Shown one piece after another: positions 7,175 to 13,205 of a stretch of DNA of 15,962 bases. A program made the position numbers and the translations under genes. The stretch is from assembly GCA_009695405.1 (NCBI GenBank), contig SIAZ01000054.1, forward strand, positions 1 through 15,962, in the 5' to 3' direction. The notes under the pieces were generated by a model. The model was not told the DNA's origin, made no database searches, and saw only the letters and a list, made by a program, of their open reading frames with translations. The DNA comes from Pedosphaera sp. (GTDB taxonomy: Bacteria; Verrucomicrobiota; Verrucomicrobiia; Limisphaerales; UBA9464). Within the stretch, counting starts at the first letter, position 1; every line of letters starts with the position of its first letter.

Positions 7175-8356
7175 CTACCCCTTTTTTTCTAGCCCGATGC
7201 CACTCGCTCGTTTGGCGACCTTGCGACTGGTCATGACCTTAGAAACCGTACCGGTCTTTAAGTATTGCGATCGGACCGTTTCCAAAATCGCATCGCGGTG
7301 GTCATAGAGACGTTTCAAGCGACGAGGTTTCACCCGGGCTGTTACATAGGCGGTGAGCAAGGGCAAGGCAATCGTTGTGTCGGTGTAGCAGACAACTGAG
7401 TCCGGCAATTTATCGGGATCCACTTTCCCCCAACTCACCGCCTCGGCTGGGGTTGCTCCGCTCAACCCACCTGTGTCAGGACGAGCATCGGTACACTGAA
7501 GAAAATAATCGTGTCCCTTTTCTTTAATACCCATCACCTCCTGAATCTGAGGTTCGGTCTGCAACATAAAGTTTTTAGGACTACCGCCACCAAGAATGAA
7601 AACACTGCTGGTGTGCCCAGAACTTTTCGCATGGTAGACAATCCCTGCTGTCTGGTTCACATCCCGATTCACATCAGGAAGCAGTTTCGAACCTCGCATC
7701 GCCATTGCAGCCACATTCATACCGATCGAACTGTCGCCTGGGCTACTAGTGAAAATCGGAATCCCACACTCAAAAGCTGTCGCCAAAACAGAACTGTCTC
7801 GGACACCCAACTTCTGCTGACGGGCATGGACGTATTTACCGAGTAAATAATGGAACTCATCCGTTCCCATCGTTCGCTGAAATTCCGCTTCTTGAATGAC
7901 CTCGCGAACAAAGGCATCGGTATCCAATAAGACATTGTAGTCGAAGAGAACGTCGTAAATTCGTATCATCCCTTCCTCATGCAGTTCGACGTCGTCTAGA
8001 AATGGCGTCCCACTATGGAGATGCATATCCAGACCGAAATGAAGGTCGTGGTAGAGATTAGCTCCTGTAGAAATAATCCAGTCCACATAGCCACCCTTCA
8101 TTAAAGGAATCAAACAACTCTTCCCTAGTCCTGCGGGGGTCAAGGCCCCCGTTAAGGACAGCCCAATAAAGCCGTCGTCAGACAACATTTTTTTTGCGAG
8201 CAACTGGGCTGCTTCACGCAATCGCCCCCCGTTGTAGGCCAGCATGGACTGGTCAATTAGGTCCGCCGCCGAAATATCCTTACCGATAGCAAAAGGATTG
8301 AGGCGGGGATAGGCGGCGAACTTCTTAGAAATCTTGTGGGCAGACGCTTTGCTCAT
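7175..8356 (-). CDS. Bacterial deoxyhypusine synthase-like protein
   Basis: From the ATG at 8356 the protein has 393 residues and matches the deoxyhypusine synthase fold family along its length. Features seen are the NAD-binding-type LSLTGALTPAGLGKS (67-80), YVDWIISTGANLYHDLHF (90-107), the segment GIPIFTSSPGDSSIGMNVA (198-216), GGGSPKNF (256-263) with Lys261 at the position of the family's catalytic lysine, and the C-terminal VVCYTDTTIALPLLTAYV. In eukaryotes the enzyme moves an aminobutyl group from spermidine to eIF5A. Bacteria have no eIF5A, so the bacterial clade must act on something else, with homospermidine or other polyamine formation being the usual suggestion. A start at 8482 would overlap aroC and add unrelated residues, so it is rejected. 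It follows aroC by 67 bases; an operon is likely but the functional link is not obvious. The C-terminus is basic (KVAKRASGIGLEKKG). Confidence 0.88.
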   Translation of the reverse strand: MSKASAHKISKKFAAYPRLNPFAIGKDISAADLIDQSMLAYNGGRLREAAQLLAKKMLSDDGFIGLSLTGALTPAGLGKSCLIPLMKGGYVDWIISTGANLYHDLHFGLDMHLHSGTPFLDDVELHEEGMIRIYDVLFDYNVLLDTDAFVREVIQEAEFQRTMGTDEFHYLLGKYVHARQQKLGVRDSSVLATAFECGIPIFTSSPGDSSIGMNVAAMAMRGSKLLPDVNRDVNQTAGIVYHAKSSGHTSSVFILGGGSPKNFMLQTEPQIQEVMGIKEKGHDYFLQCTDARPDTGGLSGATPAEAVSWGKVDPDKLPDSVVCYTDTTIALPLLTAYVTARVKPRRLKRLYDHRDAILETVRSQYLKTGTVSKVMTSRKVAKRASGIGLEKKG

Positions 8357-8423
8357 AATGACCGCCGCAGTGTGGTGGGTCGGCCAAAAGGAAAAAGCGA
8401 AAAGACGCGCCACCGACAGGATT

Positions 8424-9530
8424 TCATACCGCAACGGATGATGCTCCAAACCGCCCGCACTGTGCTTCATGTCGCAAGGCATGATCCAAAAGAACCAATG
8501 CTGTCATGGCTTCTACCATCGGAACGGCCCGAGGTAATACACAAGGATCGTGACGTCCACGCCCTCGAAGGGTGGTGTTCTGCAGTCGGATATCTACCGT
8601 ATCTTGCTCATGCATCACCGTAGCTACTGGCTTGAAAGCGACTCGAAAATAGAGGGTCGCTCCGTTGGAAATACCGCCTTGAATCCCGCCAGAACGATTG
8701 GTGGTGGTGATCACTTTGCCCTCAACGGCTCGAAAGGCATCATTGTGCTGGCGTCCAGTTAAGAGAATACCCTCAAAGCCAGATCCGATTTCAAACCCCT
8801 TGCTGGCTGGAAGCGACATCATTCCCTTTGCTAAGTCGGCTTCCAGACGATCGAAAACAGGGTCCCCCCATCCGGTCGGCACCCCACGAGCCACACCTAG
8901 AACAATGCCTCCCACACTATCCCCCTCACCACGACGTTGTTCTACTAACTCAATCATGGCCGGAGTCGCCGCAGCATCTGGGCAGCGTAAAATGTTCGAC
9001 TCGACTTGATCAAAACTAAAGGTTTCTGGATCGACAATCGCCTTCAAATGTTGAACCTGAGTCACACAGGCTAAAACCTCGATACCCCAACGCGCCCGAA
9101 GAATTTTCTTCGCCAATGCCCCCGCGGCAACTCGTCCCACGGTCTCCCGAGCACTTGTTCGACCTCCCCCCGGCCAAGCACGATGTCCGTACTTTGCCTG
9201 ATAGGTAAAATCAGCGTGACTCGGTCGAAACTTCTCTGACATCTCATTGTAGGCCTCCGACCTAAAATCCTCATTCTTTACCCACATCGAAATCGGAGTG
9301 CCCAAGGTCAATCCTTCAAAGGTGCCCGATAATATCTGCACGGTATCCGACTCCTTGCGCGGAGTGGTAATCGAGGATTGTCCGGGTCGACGTCGATCGA
9401 GGTCGGGTTGAATATCGGCCTCGGTCAAAGGAAGACGCGGCGGACAACCGTCCACCACCACCCCCACTCCACCCCCATGAGACTCACCCCAGGTTGTGAT
9501 ACGAAAAAGATTCCCAAACGTGTTGCCCAT
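8424..9530 (-). CDS. aroC: Chorismate synthase
   Basis: The 368-residue product is a complete chorismate synthase, the last step of the shikimate pathway, which turns 5-enolpyruvylshikimate-3-phosphate into chorismate using reduced FMN without net redox. It shows all the family signatures: NTFGNLFRITTWGESHG at the start (GESHG 15-19), DLDRRRPGQS, KNEDFRSEAY, SHADFTYQAKYG, WPGGGRTSARET (about 119-130), NRSGGIQGGISNG and the closing RGRHDPCVLPRAVPMVEAM. Length is close to that of well-studied AroC proteins. The ATG at 9530 was chosen because the family starts with MGNTFG; a GTG at 9554 would add only eight residues. No other aromatic-pathway gene is next to it. A 144-base gap separates it from the sulfatase upstream, room for its own promoter, although none stands out. 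Confidence 0.97.
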   Translation of the reverse strand: MGNTFGNLFRITTWGESHGGGVGVVVDGCPPRLPLTEADIQPDLDRRRPGQSSITTPRKESDTVQILSGTFEGLTLGTPISMWVKNEDFRSEAYNEMSEKFRPSHADFTYQAKYGHRAWPGGGRTSARETVGRVAAGALAKKILRARWGIEVLACVTQVQHLKAIVDPETFSFDQVESNILRCPDAAATPAMIELVEQRRGEGDSVGGIVLGVARGVPTGWGDPVFDRLEADLAKGMMSLPASKGFEIGSGFEGILLTGRQHNDAFRAVEGKVITTTNRSGGIQGGISNGATLYFRVAFKPVATVMHEQDTVDIRLQNTTLRGRGRHDPCVLPRAVPMVEAMTALVLLDHALRHEAQCGRFGASSVAV

Positions 9531-9674
9531 GAGCGGTAGGTAGGATGCGGCCACCGGGAGCGGAGCGAAAGCTGAAACCTAGACTGAAATTAAACCTGTG
9601 TGCCTCCAAAAATGACCAATGCCTAAATTAACCCGCCAATTCCAGTGTCCTTATTCTCAATCGAATAAATTGAT

Positions 9675-11237
9675 TTAGTCCGTAAACTCGCTTTCCCACG
9701 CCGTTTGCGGCCAAGCCGTCTTGGTATCATAGGCTTGGGGTGCCCCCGGTGAACTACGTCCGCGTTCAATAACTGTTCTTAACGCTTTACCCAACCTCGC
9801 CACAACTTCGGGGTGAGTCGACATCAAGTTGGTTGTCTCCGCCGGATCTTTCTCTATGTCGTATAATTGGTAGCGAGGCAACCCATCGACCACTCCTTTG
9901 CCAGGTTGTGGAAAACTCCATCCACCCGAGTCGGGAACCATCAACAGCTTCCATTTTCCCTGTCGCACTGCGAAGGACCCATTATTGGAGTGATGAACCA
10001 ATAACTCCCGTCCTTCGAGCGATTTACGCCCCCCCCGAAGGAGCGACAGCAAACTCACACTATCAACGGCATCAGAATCACTGAGCCGTACCCCCAAGAT
10101 TTCTGCGCAAGTAGCGAACAAATCCAACTGCCCAACAGTGCTCGAACAACGAGTCCCCGCAGGGACTTGGCCTGGCCAACGAACCAAGAATGGAACACGA
10201 TGCCCCCCTTCAAAAAGATCTGCTTTATGCCCACGAAACCCCGCACTCGGATCATGTCCCACCTTTTTTAACTCCTCTAAATTTGCTGCGGGCGAACACC
10301 CATTGTCAGCGGTGAAAATAACCAAAGTCGTGCGCGACAATCCCAAACGATCAAGTGCCCCCAGTATTTCCCCAATGGACGTATCTACCTGCACAACAAA
10401 GTCGCCGTACGGATTCGTTTTTGTCCGACCTTTAAAAGCGGCTGTGGGAATAATTGGTGTGTGTGGAGAGGCCAAGGCTAAATATAAAAAGAAGGGTTTA
10501 TCATCCTTAGCCGCCGCGCGTTCTTTCAAAAAACCAATGGATTTCTCAATGAAACGCGGGTGAACTTCCTCAAAATGGAAATCGGATCCGACTGGCCCCG
10601 CTCGCCACATACGCGGCTTAGGACTATTTGTGACCGTGGACTGAGGAATCGTGGTTGCCCGATTATTATCTAGATAGACGTAAGGCGGCATATCCAGCGA
10701 AGCACTAATTCCAAAGAAACGATCAAAGCCCTGCGCCAAAGGGCCACCGCCAAACGGTTTACTAAAATCCACTTCTTCCAGCTTCAAACCCGTCCGCATC
10801 CAATCTAATCCCAAATGCCACTTTCCTACCATTGAAGTCACGTACCCCTGCGATTTCAAAAAGGAGGCAACGGTCGTCCGCCCTGGCTCAATCAACGGTC
10901 GATCATAACCATGGAGTACACTCGATTTCAGCGACCCGCGCCAAGAATAACGCCCAGTTAGCAATGTATACCGACTGGGGGTGCAAACTCCCGAAGCTGA
11001 ATGAGCATCGGTAAAGACGCGCCCTTCTGCGGCCAAACGATCAATATTGGGGGTCTTCCAAGCACTCTTTGGATTCAAGCTAGAGACATCACCAATGCCC
11101 ATATCATCTGCGAGAATATAAAGAATGTTGGGCCGGTTGAGGGGCACGGCATAAACTGTTCTGCCCGTGACAAAGACAAAAAAGCAGATCAACAACTTAA
11201 CAACGGCAGAGACTTTTAGATCAGATAACACCCTCAT
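9675..11237 (-). CDS. Exported formylglycine-dependent sulfatase
   Basis: The 520-residue protein has a signal peptide (about 1-30: basic start, KLLICFFVFVTGRTVYA) and an alkaline-phosphatase-fold sulfatase domain of family S1. Visible active-site pieces are the metal-binding Asp pair in ILADDMGIGD (44-45), the C-T-P-S-R motif at 85-89 whose Cys85 is turned into formylglycine, GRYSWRG, VGKWHLGLD (Lys139, His141), ASPHTPI (256-262), FTADNGCSP (Asp311, Asn312) and Lys338 in GHKADLFEGG. The C-terminal subdomain ends with the common KDPAETTNL segment. It would remove sulfate esters from glycans or small sulfated compounds outside the cytoplasm; the substrate cannot be read from the sequence. The cysteine type needs formylglycine-generating enzyme or anaerobic maturase, not present in this window. 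The divergent start of mnmA lies 180 bases away. Confidence 0.94.
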   Translation of the reverse strand: MRVLSDLKVSAVVKLLICFFVFVTGRTVYAVPLNRPNILYILADDMGIGDVSSLNPKSAWKTPNIDRLAAEGRVFTDAHSASGVCTPSRYTLLTGRYSWRGSLKSSVLHGYDRPLIEPGRTTVASFLKSQGYVTSMVGKWHLGLDWMRTGLKLEEVDFSKPFGGGPLAQGFDRFFGISASLDMPPYVYLDNNRATTIPQSTVTNSPKPRMWRAGPVGSDFHFEEVHPRFIEKSIGFLKERAAAKDDKPFFLYLALASPHTPIIPTAAFKGRTKTNPYGDFVVQVDTSIGEILGALDRLGLSRTTLVIFTADNGCSPAANLEELKKVGHDPSAGFRGHKADLFEGGHRVPFLVRWPGQVPAGTRCSSTVGQLDLFATCAEILGVRLSDSDAVDSVSLLSLLRGGRKSLEGRELLVHHSNNGSFAVRQGKWKLLMVPDSGGWSFPQPGKGVVDGLPRYQLYDIEKDPAETTNLMSTHPEVVARLGKALRTVIERGRSSPGAPQAYDTKTAWPQTAWESEFTD

Positions 11238-11374
11238 AGATATTGAATCCGCTCAACCGAAAGCCACTACGAACCACGGTCACTGGGTACAAAAATAGTC
11301 TCTACAATTTCCACGGCCTAGACAACCCTGAGGACGATTAATAGCCAAGAATTTGAAGCACTGACTTCTGCACT

Positions 11375-11402
11375 CGGAGTCTCGCCTTCTTGCGAGATTC
11401 CG
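11375..11402 (+). promoter_or_regulatory. Stable hairpin in the leader of mnmA
   Basis: CGGAGTCTCGC (11375-11385) pairs with GCGAGATTCCG (11392-11402) over 11 consecutive base pairs, one of them G-T, around a six-base CTTCTT loop. It ends 15 bases before the mnmA start codon, followed by GTAATTTCTCCCTGC. As an mRNA leader it could hide or shape the ribosome entry zone, or serve as an attenuator; it lacks a proper T-run, so a terminator is less likely. The structure is seen directly; the role is inferred. Confidence 0.45.
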
Positions 11403-11417
11403 GTAATTTCTCCCTGC

Positions 11418-12524
11418 ATGGCGCTGGAAACACAACGTAAGACACGGGTACTGGTCGGCATGAGCGGCGGAGTCGATTCTTCGGCTACAGCGGCGCTTCT
11501 TCTCGAACAAGGCTACGATGTCGTGGGCGTAACCCTTAAACTTTGGCCTCAAGACTGCGTCAATCGGGCCGAAGACAAATGTTGCGGGCCACAGGCTGTC
11601 ATGGACGCTCGGAGCGTCTCAGCCAGCTTAGGAATTCCTTATTATTTAATTGATGAAGCTGCGGAATTCCAATCCCGCGTTATCCAATACTTTGCTACGG
11701 AATACAAAGCAGGTCGCACTCCTAACCCCTGCGTAATGTGCAATCAACATCTCAAGTTTGGAACCCTTCTTGATCGAGCACGACAACTTGGTTGCGACCA
11801 AATTGCGACCGGCCACTTTGCACGAGTTGAAACCACGCCCGCAGGACGCACCCTGCTTCGACGAGGAAAGGATTTGAGGAAGGATCAAAGCTATTTTCTA
11901 TTTTCTCTGCGCCAACACCAGTTGGCTCGGGTGCTTTTTCCTCTGGGCGAAAAAACAAAATCGGATACTCGCGAACTTGCACGGGGTTGCGGACTTCGGA
12001 CCGCCGACAAAGAGGAATCGATGGAAATTTGCTTCGTCCCAGACAAGGACTACGGACGCTTTCTCGAACAATCAAACTTGGTTCAACGGCATCAGGGAGA
12101 GATTGTGGATACCCAAGGAAAACTTCTTGGTTATCACGAGGGGATCGAATTTTACACCATCGGCCAAAGGCGCGGACTAGGAATCACTTCGGAAAAGCCT
12201 CTCTACGTTTTGGAACTTAATCCGGAGAACAACCGCGTTGTGGTTGGTGAGGAATCAAGTCTCAATCAAACAGATTTTACCGTGGCCAGTTGTAACTGGA
12301 TTCCTTGGGAGGAACCACCTACCATCTTCGATTGCACGGCCAAGATCCGCTACAATCACCCTGGAGCAACCGCGACGGTCACCCCTAGCCCCGACGGCAC
12401 GGCAAAGGTGCGAATGCATGAACCCGCTCGGGCAGTGACTCCGGGTCAAGCCTGTGTTTTCTATCAAGATGATTTGGTTCTTGGGGGCGGATGGATCACC
12501 CGTGCGAATTGCTCCACCATCTGA
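11418..12524 (+). CDS. mnmA: tRNA-specific 2-thiouridylase MnmA
   Basis: The 368-residue enzyme is the PP-loop ATPase that activates and thiolates position 2 of the wobble uridine U34 in Lys, Glu and Gln tRNAs. It has the SGGVDSS PP-loop (16-22), GVTLKLWPQ (37-45), AEDKCCGPQAVMDAR, the first catalytic cysteine in TPNPCVMCN (Cys105) with LKFGTLL, ATGHFAR, LRKDQSYFLFSL, and the second catalytic cysteine in SMEICFVPD (Cys205). The C-terminal beta-barrel starts at about GEIVDTQGKLLGYHEGI and includes YTIGQRRGLGI. Length is normal. Its sulfur comes from a cysteine desulfurase, and one is encoded at 1785-2927. The ATG at 11418 places the PP-loop where it belongs; there is no Shine-Dalgarno sequence but a strong hairpin just upstream. 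The EF-hand/CotH pair follows after 87 bases on the same strand. Confidence 0.97.
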   Translation: MALETQRKTRVLVGMSGGVDSSATAALLLEQGYDVVGVTLKLWPQDCVNRAEDKCCGPQAVMDARSVSASLGIPYYLIDEAAEFQSRVIQYFATEYKAGRTPNPCVMCNQHLKFGTLLDRARQLGCDQIATGHFARVETTPAGRTLLRRGKDLRKDQSYFLFSLRQHQLARVLFPLGEKTKSDTRELARGCGLRTADKEESMEICFVPDKDYGRFLEQSNLVQRHQGEIVDTQGKLLGYHEGIEFYTIGQRRGLGITSEKPLYVLELNPENNRVVVGEESSLNQTDFTVASCNWIPWEEPPTIFDCTAKIRYNHPGATATVTPSPDGTAKVRMHEPARAVTPGQACVFYQDDLVLGGGWITRANCSTI

Positions 12525-12611
12525 AAAAACAGTCGATCGTCGCATCTAAGGAATCGTTGGACTAATAACTCGGAAACAGCGAGTCTCTCTTCCGCAACAA
12601 AATCCTAGTTT

Positions 12612-13205
12612 ATGATCATAACCTCTCGATTCCAAAGCCCCTCTGCACTTGTTCTAGCCGCTCTGATTGCCGGACCCGCTTGGGCCCAAGAAACAGTCAA
12701 AAAAACAGAAACGTTTCATCAACGTCGCACCGCGTTGATCAAAAAGAACGACCTGAACCAAGACGGTCGACTCGATGAGGGGGAACGGGAAAAGATGCGA
12801 CTGGCCTTGAAGAAACAGAGGTTCAGTAAGAGCAATTCGGCTTTTCAAGTACCTGCTGACTTCCTTGCAAAGTACGACGAAGATAAAAACGGAGAAATGG
12901 CTGGAAACGAGTGGAAAATTGCGTGGGAAACGGAAACAAAGATTTTGAAGAAAACCTACGATGAAGACAAAGACGGTTCTCTCAACTTAATGGAAAAGAA
13001 TGCGATGATGATCGACGTCGGCAAGGGAAAGATCACTGGGATCCCAGCCTTCTTTGCTGGGGGCATGGCCCAAGAATCCGACAGTGCCAATCCAGACTTT
13101 GTCATCGCCCAAAAGAAGTTTCTCAAGTTCGACACAAACCACGACGGAATCGCGACTGCGGAGGAACTGAGGCAGATCCGTAATGCACTGCCGAATTCTC
13201 GGTGA
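12612..13205 (+). CDS. Exported calcium-binding protein with four EF-hands
   Basis: The 197-residue product starts with a signal peptide (SPSALVLAALIAGPAWAQE, cleavage after Ala25). It has four canonical 12-residue EF-hand loops: D47-E58 (DLNQDGRLDEGE), D89-E100 (DEDKNGEMAGNE), D117-E128 (DEDKDGSLNLME) and D174-E185 (DTNHDGIATAEE). Each has acidic or Asn residues at positions 1, 3 and 5, Gly at 6 and Glu at 12, so all four should bind calcium. The mature protein is charged and Lys-rich with no enzyme motif. Its TGA stop sits inside the GTG start of the CotH-type gene (GTGA), a sign of translational coupling. Exported EF-hand proteins of this sort are frequent in Verrucomicrobiota and Planctomycetes; partner and role are not known. 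A calcium-dependent partner, substrate or regulator of the CotH protein is an inference from the gene order. Confidence 0.87.
   Translation: MIITSRFQSPSALVLAALIAGPAWAQETVKKTETFHQRRTALIKKNDLNQDGRLDEGEREKMRLALKKQRFSKSNSAFQVPADFLAKYDEDKNGEMAGNEWKIAWETETKILKKTYDEDKDGSLNLMEKNAMMIDVGKGKITGIPAFFAGGMAQESDSANPDFVIAQKKFLKFDTNHDGIATAEELRQIRNALPNSR

Noticed and set aside
7181..7191. Run of Ts near 7181-7191 as a terminator tail
   Set aside because: It is the complement of lysine codons at the C-terminus of the DHS-like protein (EKKG) and is not preceded by a hairpin on the plus strand.
8357..8482. Longer start of the DHS-like gene at 8482
   Set aside because: It overlaps the end of aroC, and the extra residues do not look like the family's N-terminus; the ATG at 8356 gives the normal length.
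12568..12584. ACTCG/CGAGT inverted repeat between mnmA and the EF-hand gene
   Set aside because: The stem is only 5 bp with a seven-base loop and the tail is CTCTCTT; too weak to call a terminator.
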